Shown: piece after piece, positions 1 to 10,672 of the stretch
How the letters are laid out: each line of letters starts with the position of its first letter
Numbering within the stretch: position 1 is the first letter of the stretch
Source: Jaminaea rosea
Lineage: Eukaryota; Basidiomycota; Exobasidiomycetes; Microstromatales
NCBI RefSeq assembly: GCF_003144245.1
Contig: NW_020289980.1
Span: forward strand, 434,001-498,000
Direction: 5' to 3'
DNA length: 64,000 nt
Made by a program: the position numbers and the translations under genes
Notes under the pieces: model-generated
Told to the model about the DNA's origin: nothing
What the model saw: only the letters and a program-made list of their open reading frames with translations
The model's database searches: none

Positions 1-213
1 AAGGGAGTCGTGCGCCAGTCAGGCAACGCAGCTGACCTTCTCCCCCCGCTCGCACAGCCTAACTGGTCTCACGAGTAAGCAGCGATAGCGTTTGCGACTC
101 AATCTACATTCTCGCGCCGATCTGCACTTCCCGCGACACCCTCGCGCATGTCTACATGCAATATCATTTCGACTCATCGACTGGACGCCTCGCACACATT
201 GCGGACGCCGCCG

Positions 214-3200
214 CTACAGCTGCCCGATCGAGCCTCCCTGCGGCGCCGGCACCTCGCGCACCTCGCGCACGCTCGCTCCCTGACCCTCCTGCACTCCCGC
301 CCCTACGCTCGCCATATCCTGTTGTGTCACACCCTCCACGCTCGGTGGGGGCTGCATCTCGGTGCCCATTCTCTGAGCCTCCTCGTACGCGCGCGCGTGC
401 GCCTGCTGAGTGTGTTGCGCCTTCCTCATCAACTCGTGCACCTGGCGCAGTTGGCGTTGCACCTTGAGCCTGTCCGCGTAAAGCTCGCGTCGGCTGACCT
501 CCAACTGCCTGCGCTCGCTCTCGAGCAGCGCCTCTAGATCCTCGAACTGTCGCATCTTCAACTCCATCTTGCGCATCTGGGCCTCGATGACTTGCTTGAC
601 CAGGCGTTGGCACTCTCGCTCTTCGAATGAGGCGAGCACATACGCCTTGGATGCTGCTGCTCCCAACGCGATGCTCGCGGCACGTTCGACGGCGGAGCGT
701 GGCATGGCGGAAGAGGCCTTAGCAGCGTCGGTCACGGTGACTTCGACGGGTCCTGAAGCGGCTGCGGCTGCGGCTGACGAGTCTTCGCCTTCCTTGTCGA
801 GATCCATGCCGTCCGTGGCTGCCTCCTTCTCGCCCTTCTCGCCCTTCTCGCCGCCCTCCTCGGCCTTCTCGCCCTCGCCGGCGCCCACCCGCTTCTTGAG
901 CCCCTCCGTCAACTCCCCAAGCGCACTCTGCGCCGCCGCCGACGCAACAGCAGGGCTCACGGCGCTGGCCAGGAACGCCACCACGCTCATGACGGGATTG
1001 TCCGACTGCGAAAACGGCACCGTGTTCCCACCTAGCGCCTTGGGGTCGCGCAGGTACTGCAAAGCCCCCAAATCGCTCTGCTTCCCGCCAGCGCCGCCCA
1101 GATACGGCTCCTCTACGGGTAGCTGTACAAATCGCTGTATGCACTCCTCACTCCCACGCGTCCCCACGTGCTCCTCGACGCGCGCCCAGTCATCCCCGTA
1201 CATCTCCAAAGCCTCCAGCAGGCGCAACGTCTCCGCATCGCTCCATTCCTCGCCGCCTTTCCCGTGCTTGAATGCCGCCTCGTCCACACGCACAAAGTCG
1301 CCCGAGAACATCGATGAGGGGAAGCGGCCATCCGTGTAGCAGCCAGGGCAGAGCGCGTAGTCCTTGTTCTTGATGCTGGCGTAGCGCGTCGAAGTGCAGT
1401 CGCTGCCGCAAGTGTCGCACTGGTAGGAAGAGGAGGCCCCAGCCCCGTTGGCGCGCGCCTTGTCCGCTTGTTGAGCGAGGGAGGCACCCTCCTCGGCGCT
1501 GATCTGACGACTGGCTCTCAGAGTAGTCGAGTAGACGGTGCGACGCAGCTCCAGCGAGACGTCCAGTGATGAGCCCGCGTTGCGCTGCGGTTGCGATTGC
1601 GATTGCGGTGCTGGCTGTGCGCGCGTCTCGCTCTTCGTGCCAGGGTGCAAAGGCTGCAGTCCTCGCGGCGAGTCCACCAAGACACGGAAATGCCCCGTGA
1701 ATGGAGGGCCCAACGCTGCCGGCCTGGTATCCGGGTCGATCTGGTAGTTGATCAAGCCCCACTGCTCGAGGAAACCGTGTACACGCATGATAGAGCACAC
1801 GTCCCCGGCCAAGTTGCGCCTGCACGCCGTAAATGTGAGATACTCGCTCGGGTTGAGACGATACGTATTCACCATGAAGTCGCGATAGTCCTTGTAGATT
1901 TCCGGCGTCTTGCTGCGATTACGCCCGTTGAAGAACTCGGGCAGCGAGCGCCGCTCAAGTGGGGAGATGGCGTTGAAGGAGAACCACGTGCTGTACGACG
2001 GAATGATGATCTCTTGCGTCTGCGCGGCCAGGTAGCGTTTCGCGAGGGCGGTGGCTTTGCGGTGTTCCAGGGCGATCGCAGCGGCAGATGGTGGCGCGTC
2101 GGGCTCCTCCTCCTCGTCGTCGTCGTCGTCCTGCATCGAGACGTCCGCTGCGACGGGCGCAGGCTCGGACGGCAGATTCCCAATGACTCCCCCGGGCAGA
2201 GCCTCCTTCTCGTAGACCTTGCCAGGAATGGAGGCTGCTCCGCCCGTCAAGTCGATGGGCACCGCACCTACCGGCTTGGCGGCGACAAAGATCTTGATCT
2301 TCTTGCTCGTCCCCGCGTCCTCGCTGCTGGCAGCGTCGTCATCGACTTCGTCGGGAAGTGGGCGACCGCGTTTGGTCGACGTAGATGCAGTCGTGCTCGC
2401 CGCGCCCTGATCTCCAATGTTCAAGGTGCCGCTGGTAGTCGCTGCTGCGTCTTGTGCGCCCGCCTCGCTACCGCTCAACTCGTAGTCCTCCTCATTCATG
2501 CACTCATTGTAGCGCACACCGTCCCTCAACCAGCGCGACTCCAAGTCCCATCTGCTCTTGACCTCCGGCTCTGGCTCTGGCTCCGCAAAGCCCGCAGCGG
2601 GAACCCACGTATCATACGAATCCGGCCTGTACCACACATGAATCAAGGCTTGACTCCCAGCGCGCGCTAGCGTACGGTGGTAGTCCATCGCCCCGGACCC
2701 CCCAGGCGAGGCAGGAGGGGTAGTCGAGGGATGCAAGACGTGCGTCGCGCCCGAAGCATCCGCTGTCCACTCGCATTCGAGGCTCTCTGCCATTCTCTGC
2801 AGCGACGCCTTCTCCGCTTCTGTAAAGTCGCCCTCCGTTGTGACCTTGAAGCGCTTGATGTGTCCGCGCTCTCGTAGCGAAGAGCGGATAGCCGCCACGA
2901 GTTCGGTATTGTCTACTCGCGCGACATCGACGTCTGTACTCTTGTCGCCGCGCTTGGCCAGGAAGAGCAGGGCAGCCTCCAAGACGACAAAGACGGGCGA
3001 GCTAGGTCCTGCAGCATCGGTGCTGGCCAGCGACGAAGTGGTCCTAAAGCAAGAGGCCGGGATGCGAGGAGGATGACGGGCGAGAGCATTGCTAGAGTCA
3101 GGATTGGCTGGCCTCTTAGCTGCGTCAGGCCCAAGCACATCATGCTGGTAGAGCTGCAGATTGTAGAGCAACGCCTGCACATCGCTGACGCTCAATGTCG

Positions 3201-3387
3201 AGCTCGCCGTAGGCGCAGAGAGGCCGGCATTGCTAAGGCTGGCTTCGAGATTGGGTAGAATAGTCGCCAGGCGCGCTCTGATGGTGGCATCATCGCGCAG
3301 CGTGGCTGGCGGCCGGCCAGAGACGCTGAGGCTCATGGCTGGCGTGTCGGAAGATGGTGAGATGAGGAACGATGTCAAGCCAGGCAA
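214..3387 (-). CDS. SWI3: SWI3/RSC8-type chromatin remodelling subunit (SWIRM-ZZ-SANT)
   Basis: Core scaffold subunit of SWI/SNF- or RSC-class nucleosome remodellers (Swi3/Rsc8/SMARCC family), acting in the nucleus. The 1057-residue frame shows an N-terminal SMARCC-like region (about 110-270, including IHVWYRPDSYDTWVP), an acidic stretch near 420, a SWIRM domain (about 457-550, IIIPSYSTWF at its start), a ZZ-type zinc finger (about 655-700, CDTCGSDC then CPGC), a SANT domain (about 715-765, EEWSDAETLRLLEALEMYG) and a long charged coiled coil near 950-1010. That order is diagnostic of the family. The start is open: Met1 (3387) or Met18 (3336, MSLSVSGRPP) are both possible. The gene is divergent from NKAP with about 170-220 bp between them. 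No intron is needed. Whether it belongs to SWI/SNF or RSC cannot be decided here. Confidence 0.92.
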   Translation of the reverse strand: MPGLTSFLISPSSDTPAMSLSVSGRPPATLRDDATIRARLATILPNLEASLSNAGLSAPTASSTLSVSDVQALLYNLQLYQHDVLGPDAAKRPANPDSSNALARHPPRIPASCFRTTSSLASTDAAGPSSPVFVVLEAALLFLAKRGDKSTDVDVARVDNTELVAAIRSSLRERGHIKRFKVTTEGDFTEAEKASLQRMAESLECEWTADASGATHVLHPSTTPPASPGGSGAMDYHRTLARAGSQALIHVWYRPDSYDTWVPAAGFAEPEPEPEVKSRWDLESRWLRDGVRYNECMNEEDYELSGSEAGAQDAAATTSGTLNIGDQGAASTTASTSTKRGRPLPDEVDDDAASSEDAGTSKKIKIFVAAKPVGAVPIDLTGGAASIPGKVYEKEALPGGVIGNLPSEPAPVAADVSMQDDDDDEEEEPDAPPSAAAIALEHRKATALAKRYLAAQTQEIIIPSYSTWFSFNAISPLERRSLPEFFNGRNRSKTPEIYKDYRDFMVNTYRLNPSEYLTFTACRRNLAGDVCSIMRVHGFLEQWGLINYQIDPDTRPAALGPPFTGHFRVLVDSPRGLQPLHPGTKSETRAQPAPQSQSQPQRNAGSSLDVSLELRRTVYSTTLRASRQISAEEGASLAQQADKARANGAGASSSYQCDTCGSDCTSTRYASIKNKDYALCPGCYTDGRFPSSMFSGDFVRVDEAAFKHGKGGEEWSDAETLRLLEALEMYGDDWARVEEHVGTRGSEECIQRFVQLPVEEPYLGGAGGKQSDLGALQYLRDPKALGGNTVPFSQSDNPVMSVVAFLASAVSPAVASAAAQSALGELTEGLKKRVGAGEGEKAEEGGEKGEKGEKEAATDGMDLDKEGEDSSAAAAAASGPVEVTVTDAAKASSAMPRSAVERAASIALGAAASKAYVLASFEERECQRLVKQVIEAQMRKMELKMRQFEDLEALLESERRQLEVSRRELYADRLKVQRQLRQVHELMRKAQHTQQAHARAYEEAQRMGTEMQPPPSVEGVTQQDMASVGAGVQEGQGASVREVREVPAPQGGSIGQL

Positions 3388-3559
3388 CGAGTCGCGCTTG
3401 CATCCGCGTCGCCCTCGTTGAGTGCCGGCAGGCAGATGAGTCGCGTGGCATCAAGGACCATTCCGATCCGATTGTCCCGAGAGGCTCAGTCGAGGCTGTT
3501 TCCGTCGTCTGGACTCGCATCTCGCAGCTCGCTCCCGCTCCTCATCATCACTCGCAGCC

Positions 3560-4987
3560 ATGTCTGTTCACCCGAGCAGAATGGGCTTGGTGCCCAATGG
3601 TGCAGATTGCTCTACCGAGGGGCAGGAGAGGGAGAGAGAGCTCAGGGAGAGGCTCAGGCAGTCTCGCGAGCAGCGACCGGCGTACGGAGACGGCGAGGGC
3701 GCATCGTCGAGCGCATATAATCGTCCGCCACCTCCAGAACGATGGGATCGAAGACCTCCTCCGCCTCAAGAGGGACACAATGGTGGTAGTGGGTACGCGG
3801 GAGCTCCTCCGAGCGAATATGGACGACAGTCTCACGGTGGGTACGGCGGCGGGTATGGCGGACCACCGCACGGCGGGTATGGCTACGCCCACCCTCCAGA
3901 CGGGTATCGCCCACCTCCTCCACCCCGCGACGGCGATGGCGTCCCTCCACCAGGTGCATGGGGTCGTCGCCCACCCATCAATGGCGGTCCACCACCACCA
4001 CACAGCGGTCCACCGGGAGGCTACAACAATTCTGCGTCCGGTCCGGGCGACTTCATGAGCGCACGCAACGAGGAGCGCAAACGCTCCATCCTCTCCATCT
4101 GGCCTCCCTCGCCCCGCTCTCCTTATCAATCAGAAGACGAGGATGAGAAACGCCGCAGAGAAAAGAAGAAGAGGCACAAGTCCTCTCGTCACCACGGCAG
4201 TAGCAAGCATTCGTCCTCACGCCATCGTAGCAGTCGGCATCATAGGGATGAGGGTTCGTCTTCTCGCAGACACCGTCGTCACAGGAGCTACGATTCACGC
4301 GATGAGAGCGAAGACGAAGAAGAGAGGAGGAGAAGGAGGAGAAAGAGAGAAAAAGAGAGGGACAGAGAGAATGGCTCACGACGTCATCGCTCCCGCAGCT
4401 ATGACGCGGGAGAGGATGAGCGCGATGGGGATGACCGCAAATCCTCGCGCAGGCAGCGCAGACGTAGCTCCCCTTCGCCGAGCCGTAGTCGCAGCCGCTC
4501 ACGCTCAGAACCGCATCAGAAACTGTCAGCGCACACCGTCGCGCTCCCCAAGTCAGGCAAAGAAGACGACGCCAACGCGGACGGCTCCCGCTCCTCGTCT
4601 CCAGACATCGGTCCCCAGCTCCCAGACTCGGTCAAGGGCAATCAAGTGGATTCACGCGCCTACGGTCGCGCTCTTCTCCCCGGAGAGGGAGCAGCAATGG
4701 CTGCTTTTGTTCAAGAGGGAGCCCGTATCCCCCGGAGAGGAGAAATTGGCCTCTCCTCCGATCAAATTGAGGACTACGAGCGAGCCGGTTTCGTCATGTC
4801 CGGTTCTCGTCACAGGCGCATGAACGCTGTCCGTGTGCGCAAGGAGAATCAGGTATTGGGAGCGGAGGAGCAACGCGCGTTGTTGAATGAGAGGAGGGAG
4901 GAACAGGGGAGAAAGGAGCGGGAGATTTTGGGTCAATTCAGGGAGATGCTGGATGAGTATGGGGCGGGGAGTGGATCGGGGAGGTAG
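3560..4987 (+). CDS. NKAP: NKAP-family nuclear RS protein
   Basis: Homologue of NKAP (NF-kappa-B activating protein), a nuclear speckle protein linked to transcriptional repression and pre-mRNA splicing. The 475-residue product has a Pro/Gly/Tyr-rich N-terminal third, a long Arg/Ser/His/Glu-rich low-complexity middle (about 190-325) typical of RS proteins, and the conserved C-terminal NKAP domain (about 375-460). That domain contains GAAMAAFVQEG, RIPRRGEIGL and VMSGSRHRRMNAVR, near-invariant in the family. The ATG at 3560 is the first in frame and sits just downstream of the divergent promoter shared with the SWI3-type gene. It converges on the TCERG1-like gene, whose stop lies 219 bp away. 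The assignment rests on the C-terminal domain; the rest is low complexity. Confidence 0.93.
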   Translation: MSVHPSRMGLVPNGADCSTEGQERERELRERLRQSREQRPAYGDGEGASSSAYNRPPPPERWDRRPPPPQEGHNGGSGYAGAPPSEYGRQSHGGYGGGYGGPPHGGYGYAHPPDGYRPPPPPRDGDGVPPPGAWGRRPPINGGPPPPHSGPPGGYNNSASGPGDFMSARNEERKRSILSIWPPSPRSPYQSEDEDEKRRREKKKRHKSSRHHGSSKHSSSRHRSSRHHRDEGSSSRRHRRHRSYDSRDESEDEEERRRRRRKREKERDRENGSRRHRSRSYDAGEDERDGDDRKSSRRQRRRSSPSPSRSRSRSRSEPHQKLSAHTVALPKSGKEDDANADGSRSSSPDIGPQLPDSVKGNQVDSRAYGRALLPGEGAAMAAFVQEGARIPRRGEIGLSSDQIEDYERAGFVMSGSRHRRMNAVRVRKENQVLGAEEQRALLNERREEQGRKEREILGQFREMLDEYGAGSGSGR

Positions 4988-5206
4988 GGAAAGAAGACTG
5001 ACGCGTAAGATGACACGCAAGCTTGTGACTTGGCTGTTGACCTCTCATGCTCAGGGACTCCAATCTGACGACGAAGGCCCCCACTTCTTGTGTCGCATCG
5101 CGTGATGGGATTAGTATTTCTCCTCAATACATCACCAGACCACCGCGCATCCTCGCATGCTCCTTTCCTGCCTCTCCGAGCACAGATACGCTGCGCTCGC
5201 CCTCCT

Positions 5207-7873
5207 TCATGCCCAAGCAGTCCTCTTCCTCCCACTCAGCCCCTCGAGATACTCCCGCACCCACTCCTCCCTCAATTCAGGCTTGTGCCCCCAAATCCTA
5301 TAGCGCGCATCAGTCCGCAGCACAGCGTGCACCTCGCCCAAAACCCCAGTGTTGGCAGCCACGTCCACCAGATCAGGAAGTTGCGCCTCGTCCGACTCAG
5401 GATCCACGTCGCCCACCTCCGCATTCTGATCCAAGGCACGACGCGCCGCAGCCTCCGAATCGTCGTTGCCTGCGGCCTTGAGTTTGGCCTTCTCTGCAGC
5501 TTCAGAGCGCAGACGACCCCAAAAGTCTACGAATGAGTTCTCCTTGAGCATCTCGAAGAACTCTCGCTTGGCTTTCTCCTCTCTCAAGCGATGCCATCGG
5601 TCCCACTCCTCGCGAAGGCTTCGGCGCAGCGCGCGCTCGAGGAAGAGGCGCATTGCAAGACGCTCATAGTCGTCGTCTGTCTCGATGAGAGGGAGGAGGA
5701 CGGACCCGTCGACGTTCAGCGGGGCTTGTCGCGGAGTTGCGCTTGCAGCAACCTTCTTCGTTGCGCGGTCGTCGTCCTCGTCATCGTCACTGTCGTCGGT
5801 ATCGTCTCCGCGTCTTTTCTCGGCAGCTCCGCGCGCGAAACGCTCGAAGATGCCCTCGAGTTGCGCCCGCTTCTTGGCAATCAGCCCCTCTCTATGCTGC
5901 TCGAACATCTCCCTCTTTGCACCCCATGGAAGCTCAGCCGATCCCCCGCCGGACCATCTTGAGTCCTTTGTAATGGTTTCATCCCGACTCACATCCTCCC
6001 ACGTCGCAATTGGGTCGCGCACTAGATCGATGAGCAGCTGACTGAAGATGAGCGAGGCATCCTGCCTCTGAGCCTGGTGCAGGGCACGGGCATTCTGACG
6101 CGAGAGGGAAGAGGACTGCTGTTGTACCGCCGCTTGACGTGCCGCGAGAGCTTGCGCTTGGCGTTGCTCCTTTGTGAGGGTAGGGGTGGTGGAGGAGGAT
6201 GGGCCCGCCTGAGACTGCGACTCGCTGGCAGCTTGCGAGGTACCGTTTGACGGCTTTGCGGCTGTGGGAGGCTGCTTTGCCCATTTTGCAAACAAGTCGG
6301 CTCTGCGAGACGAGCTACCCACAGCCTCGTACTCGCCGCGCTTCTCCATGCCTCCGATCTTCTTCACGTCTCGCCACACCTTGTCCTTCAATTCCGCCTC
6401 GTCCTTGCCTGCCCACGCAGATCTCTGCTCCTCTTGACCCAAGACCTCCTCCAGCAACCCCTCAAACTCCTTCTCAGCCTTCTGCGCAGCAGCCCGCTTC
6501 TCCTCTCCGAGTGTGACAAGCCAGGCCTTGAATACTTTCTCTCGCTCGCGGTCATCCCGCCCAAAGGAGTAGAAGCGACGATCCTTCTTGTGGTCTCGGC
6601 GGAAGTCGTCAAAACGTGTACGAGTGGACGTGACCGTGCTGCGAAGGAGAGTCTCGTAGATCTGGCGCGGGTCCTGCGCCAATGAGGATGAAGCCGCCGC
6701 TGAGGGTTGCTCCTTTGGCTGAGCCGCAATCCCACCACTCGCGCTTCCATTCGCGGCCGCCAGCTTCTTCGCTTCTCTCCTCTCCCTTAACCTCTCCCTG
6801 CACCAATCATTAAATGCGTCCTGCCTGTCCTTGAGCAGCCCCAAGCCTGTATACTCGCTTCTGTGCACGAACTTGGGCAGCTCCTTGTCCCAAGGCGCCA
6901 TTGGATTGACCTCCTCTCGCGTGCCATTGAGCGAGGTCAGCATACGCATGAAGAGCGCACGTCCTTCCTCCAACGAGAGCTGCGGTACTTCAGGGACAGG
7001 AGGCTGGGAGGGAGTAGAGGAGGATTTGCGCTGCGCTGCTGGTCCGGACGGCGGTGGTTGAGGAGAGGAGTGGAAGCCGGGTGGAGGGCCGCTGTAGCCT
7101 CCTGGCGGTGGTGGCGGAGGGCTGAATGCTGGAATAGGTGCTTGAGGTGGTTGGTGTACTGCACGTGAGGGCTCCTCGGCCTCTTGATCCTCGGCTGCTG
7201 CCTCTGCTGCCATTTGAGCGGCTAGCTGCTGCTGCCACTCTGCGTCGTCGTCGTCGTCGTCATCACCGTGCGCTCCATTGTCATCCTGCGCATCGCTACC
7301 TCTTGACCGCTTCGCCTGAGGCTCCTCGTCCTGGGGCGGCTGCGCTAGGAGCTCTGCAGCATCGATGCCAGACTCCTCCGACTCGCGAGCCTTGCCCTCA
7401 GCATGTGGCTGACTATTCGTCGTCCTGTCCTCTCTCTTGCGCTTTCCGTCTACCGAAGTCGCACTGCCATTGCCTCGTTGCGGAAATGTCGCTGCCTCTG
7501 CTGTTCCTGCGGCCACGCCCGCCTCCATTGCCTCGACAGCCTCGCGAATCTCGTCGGGCACAATCCACTCGCTACGCTTGGTTGCCGTATGCGTGTAGAA
7601 GACGTTGCCGAGATTCGTCGTCACCTTGAGCCATCCTTCTGCACCGGGTATTGGCTCCTTGCTCTTTGGCTTCTCCTTCTTTGGCTTGGTTGCGGCTGCT
7701 GCTGTGGATGAGGTTGTCCCTTGCTGTGAAAGTGAGGAAGCAGGTGGCTGGTGCGTCGACTGGCCTGTTGCAGCATTATAATAATAGGGCATCCCCTCGT
7801 GGGTGTAGTACACTGCCCATCCTGCCGGCAGAGCCTGATCAGCTGGCGCAGAAGAGGGACCGGGGGCAGCCAT
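5207..7873 (-). CDS. TCERG1: TCERG1/CA150-like WW-FF domain protein
   Basis: WW and FF domain protein that in relatives couples RNA polymerase II elongation to splicing. Two WW domains lie near residues 15-45 (LPAGWAVYYTHEGMPYYYN) and 77-110 (GWLKVTTNLGNVFYTHTAT). From about 295 onward there is a charged helical region with several FF repeats. The segment AVGSSSRRADLFAKW matches the TCERG1 repeat around AVDSSSMREDLF better than it matches Prp40, so I prefer TCERG1-like. A Prp40-like splicing factor is the alternative. I chose the ATG at 7873 (MAAPGPSSAP, 888 residues), directly before the first WW domain. The frame stays open to 7936, which would add 21 residues that look like leader sequence. 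It diverges from RPB5 with about 230 bp between starts. Confidence 0.88.
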   Translation of the reverse strand: MAAPGPSSAPADQALPAGWAVYYTHEGMPYYYNAATGQSTHQPPASSLSQQGTTSSTAAAATKPKKEKPKSKEPIPGAEGWLKVTTNLGNVFYTHTATKRSEWIVPDEIREAVEAMEAGVAAGTAEAATFPQRGNGSATSVDGKRKREDRTTNSQPHAEGKARESEESGIDAAELLAQPPQDEEPQAKRSRGSDAQDDNGAHGDDDDDDDAEWQQQLAAQMAAEAAAEDQEAEEPSRAVHQPPQAPIPAFSPPPPPPGGYSGPPPGFHSSPQPPPSGPAAQRKSSSTPSQPPVPEVPQLSLEEGRALFMRMLTSLNGTREEVNPMAPWDKELPKFVHRSEYTGLGLLKDRQDAFNDWCRERLRERREAKKLAAANGSASGGIAAQPKEQPSAAASSSLAQDPRQIYETLLRSTVTSTRTRFDDFRRDHKKDRRFYSFGRDDREREKVFKAWLVTLGEEKRAAAQKAEKEFEGLLEEVLGQEEQRSAWAGKDEAELKDKVWRDVKKIGGMEKRGEYEAVGSSSRRADLFAKWAKQPPTAAKPSNGTSQAASESQSQAGPSSSTTPTLTKEQRQAQALAARQAAVQQQSSSLSRQNARALHQAQRQDASLIFSQLLIDLVRDPIATWEDVSRDETITKDSRWSGGGSAELPWGAKREMFEQHREGLIAKKRAQLEGIFERFARGAAEKRRGDDTDDSDDDEDDDRATKKVAASATPRQAPLNVDGSVLLPLIETDDDYERLAMRLFLERALRRSLREEWDRWHRLREEKAKREFFEMLKENSFVDFWGRLRSEAAEKAKLKAAGNDDSEAAARRALDQNAEVGDVDPESDEAQLPDLVDVAANTGVLGEVHAVLRTDARYRIWGHKPELREEWVREYLEGLSGRKRTAWA

Positions 7874-8103
7874 TGTCGCCCCTGCCGCGTAGTGATGGAT
7901 CGATTGACAACCCACTCTCGAGCTCAACCTCGTCAACCTTCTGGAGGCGGCTGCCTGACCTGCTTCCGCTCTCGCGCGCCACGTGTCTCAGTCCGACTTG
8001 GCTCGTCTGGCCCGCCCGAGTCTCGCGCAGGATTTGGAGACCTTCGTCCGCTCGCATCGCTGCTCCCTTGATTTCCATCCGTCCAACCCGCATCAACGCT
8101 ACC

Positions 8104-8958
8104 ATGGCCGACGACGAGCGACAGATTTCACGACTGTGGAGGGTGAACAGGACCATTCATGAGCTTGTCAAGGACAGGGTACGTAGGAGGGCGAGCTGAT
8201 TATTCGCAAACCTCGCTGACATCTGCTCCGGCGCACGCACGCAGGGCTTCCTCGTCGCCGACAATGAAATCGACATGTCCCTCGACCAATTCAAGCAGGA
8301 CTTTGTGCGTGCGATGATCTTCTCGAGGAGACCTCATGCTGTCGCGCCTGGCTCACCTCCTCACCCTACCCTTCCTCCCCCCCCGCTAGGCCTCCTCCGG
8401 CTCAGTCGACAAAGCCAAGCTCAACTTCTACACTCACCTCACCACCAACCCCGAAGACAAGATCCTCGTCTACTACGCCGAAGACGCCAATGTAGGCATC
8501 AAGGCCATGCGCAACTTCATCAACACCCTCGAGCTCCAGAACATCTCACGAGGCATCCTCATCTGGTCAGACAAGATGACCGCCGCTGCTCGCAAGGTCA
8601 TCGATGCCATGCGCCAGCAGTTCAGGCTCGAGGACTTTGAAGAGGCGTACCTGCTCGTCAACATCACACATCATCACTTGGTGCCCGAGCATTACGTCAT
8701 GTCTGCGGAGGAGAAGAGGGAATTGTTGCAGAGGTACAGGTTGAAGGATAGTCAGCTGCCGAGGATTCAGATCAACGACCCGGTTGCGAGGTACTTTGGG
8801 CTGCAGAGAGGGCAGGTGGTCAAGATCACCAGACGTGAGTGCGAAAGGAGCGACAGCCATTGTGACGAATTGGGACAGCTGACGTTCGCTGCCCTCGCTG
8901 TCCTCACACAGCATCCGAGACGTCTGGTCGCTACTGCTCGTACCGTATCTGCATCTGA
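8104..8958 (+). CDS. RPB5: RPB5, shared RNA polymerase I/II/III subunit (RPABC1), 4 exons
   Basis: Subunit common to all three nuclear RNA polymerases. Four exons splice in frame: 8104-8178, 8245-8304, 8390-8834 and 8912-8958, with introns starting GTACGT, GTGCGT and GTGAGT and ending in AG. The 208-residue product begins MADDERQISRLWRVNRT, continues with ILIWSDKMTAAARKVI in the jaw region, and carries the conserved C-terminal assembly domain with LVPEHYVMS, INDPVARYFGLQRGQVVKI and, across the last intron, RPSETSGRYCSYRICI. Length matches the family (about 210). The short last exon supplies the invariant SET-GRY ending, which strongly supports the intron call. It converges on the GPALPP1-like gene, with about 190 bp between stops. 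Confidence 0.96.
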
Positions 8959-9146
8959 GGAGCGGAACGACAGTCCTGGCTACTTTGTTCGTCTGGCGCC
9001 GCACTTCTCCCCTCGTCCGATCTGGCCCCACTCCCACTCGTTGTCCTTGTACTTTTACCCACGCCCTCTCATACGACATGCAGATATTTGCAGCAGCACA
9101 TCCCCTCGTGCACAGAAGATTGATTGCTCGCTCATCACTCTTCCAC

Positions 9147-10490
9147 CTACAAGAATCGTCCGCCGCCTCCCCCACCTGACGCGCTACCAAACCGATCGCT
9201 TAACCCACCACTTGCTCCACCTAGCAGCTCAGCCTTCTTGGCCTCGTCCATTCGAGGGATGAAGGACATGGCCGCTTCACGGTCCCACATCTTGGGTGGT
9301 GCTGACCCCGATGAAGATGTGGACTTAGACTTGGACTTGGTGCTCTGGCGGTCTTCCTTGTCCTCTCCTTCGCGCTCACGACGCTTTCTACGACGACGTC
9401 TACGCTCTTCGCTGTCCTCGCTGTCGCTACGCTCGTCGTGGTGGCGATGTCTGCGTCGACTGGTGCTGCTGCTCCTGTGGTGGTCGCGATCTCGGTCATC
9501 GTCGTGGCGACGGCTCCTGTGATGGCGATCTCGATCCCCGTCGTCGCGATGGCGCCTACTCCTGCTGGAGCTGCTGCCATGGCGATCCGAATCACGTTCT
9601 CGTCGTCGACTCTTGCTGCTCTTCTCTCGCCGTGATGAAGCTTCTGAAGAAGAGGACGAGTAGCCGCCCTCATCGTCGCTCTGATCTCTCTTGCTTCTCC
9701 GCCTATGACTGGGTCCATTCTCCTGGTCCCTCTTGCTGCTCTTCTCCTTCCGATACTCCTCCCTCCTTTTGGCCTGATGTTCCTCCAACAAGCTCTTTCC
9801 ACCACCGGGAGCTGATCTACGATTTTCCGCAACTTGCGCTGCAATCTCCTCATCCCGTCTTCTGCGGGCAGAAGCCGCTGCATCACCACCTTCATTTGCA
9901 GCTGCATCAGCTGAGGAGCGCGGCCGAGCTCCATCCACCTCGTCCTTAAGCCTCCGCATCCTCTCCTGAGGAGTTTCCGTCCAGAGGCGCATACCTGCTT
10001 CGTCATCCCCGCCTGCTCCACCTCCCCCCTTCTTCTGGACGCGCTGAGCTCCTTGCTGGAAGCCTCGAGCTTTCAGAGCGCCTGCGGGTGGCCCGTCTTG
10101 GGGTCGTGACGAGCTTGCGCCGCCAAGAAGGTCGGCGAGAGAAGAGGAAGAAGGAGGGGCAAGCATCCAGTCCGGGCGCTGTAGCTTTGAGGTGCTGCTG
10201 GATGCTTGGGCTTCCTGCGGTGGGGCGACGGGCGACCATGCATCGAGATGATCAGCATAACGAGCAGTATTCTTGGCGGTGGAGCAGCGACTCACCTCCT
10301 CTGCCTCCCTCCTACGTTGCTCTCGTTCAAGAAAGGTCCGCTCAGCGTAGCTCATGCCATCCTCTCCATCGTCGGCAGGAGGTCCTGTAGGGGCGGCCGG
10401 GCCGACGACCTCGTCGTCATCCTCGCTGTCATCGTGAGGGGATCTCTGAAAGCCAGGAGGGAGAGAAGGTCCTGCAACCGGCGGAGGCAT
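9147..10490 (-). CDS. GPALPP1: GPALPP motifs-containing / DUF3752 protein
   Basis: Putative nuclear protein of the GPALPP1 family, whose molecular role is poorly known. The 447-residue product starts with family-type motifs (AGPSLPPGF and VGPAAPTGPP). It then has the RPDWMLAPP segment and the LWTETPQERMRRLKDE segment (about 165-185) and a long Arg/Ser/Asp-rich region. It ends in a DUF3752-like tail, starting at KMWDREAAMSF and ending in GGRFL. A string looking like a splice donor (GAG|GTGAGTCGC, near 10296) lies in frame around residue 65. The frame continues through it and no good acceptor follows at intron distance, so I read it as coding. It diverges from the TFIIS-M gene with about 180 bp between. 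Confidence 0.82.
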   Translation of the reverse strand: MPPPVAGPSLPPGFQRSPHDDSEDDDEVVGPAAPTGPPADDGEDGMSYAERTFLEREQRRREAEEVSRCSTAKNTARYADHLDAWSPVAPPQEAQASSSTSKLQRPDWMLAPPSSSSLADLLGGASSSRPQDGPPAGALKARGFQQGAQRVQKKGGGGAGGDDEAGMRLWTETPQERMRRLKDEVDGARPRSSADAAANEGGDAAASARRRRDEEIAAQVAENRRSAPGGGKSLLEEHQAKRREEYRKEKSSKRDQENGPSHRRRSKRDQSDDEGGYSSSSSEASSRREKSSKSRRRERDSDRHGSSSSRSRRHRDDGDRDRHHRSRRHDDDRDRDHHRSSSTSRRRHRHHDERSDSEDSEERRRRRRKRREREGEDKEDRQSTKSKSKSTSSSGSAPPKMWDREAAMSFIPRMDEAKKAELLGGASGGLSDRFGSASGGGGGGRFL

Positions 10491-10672
10491 ACTGGACCTC
10501 GGGAGGTGTGGCTATGGTGGAATTGAAAGATTGGCCGACGGGAAATGCGCTGCGCCTCGATCTCGTCTTTCTCTCTTCCGTCGCGGTCCGCCTCCACTCT
10601 TGATCCTCCGACGACGCTTAGGCCTCTTCTTGTTCCTCTCCATCCTCAATACCACATACATACCACTCCACC

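Noticed and set aside
10270-10300. Splice donor-like GTGAGTCGC inside the GPALPP1-like gene
   Set aside because: The frame is open through it and no plausible acceptor lies at a usual distance.
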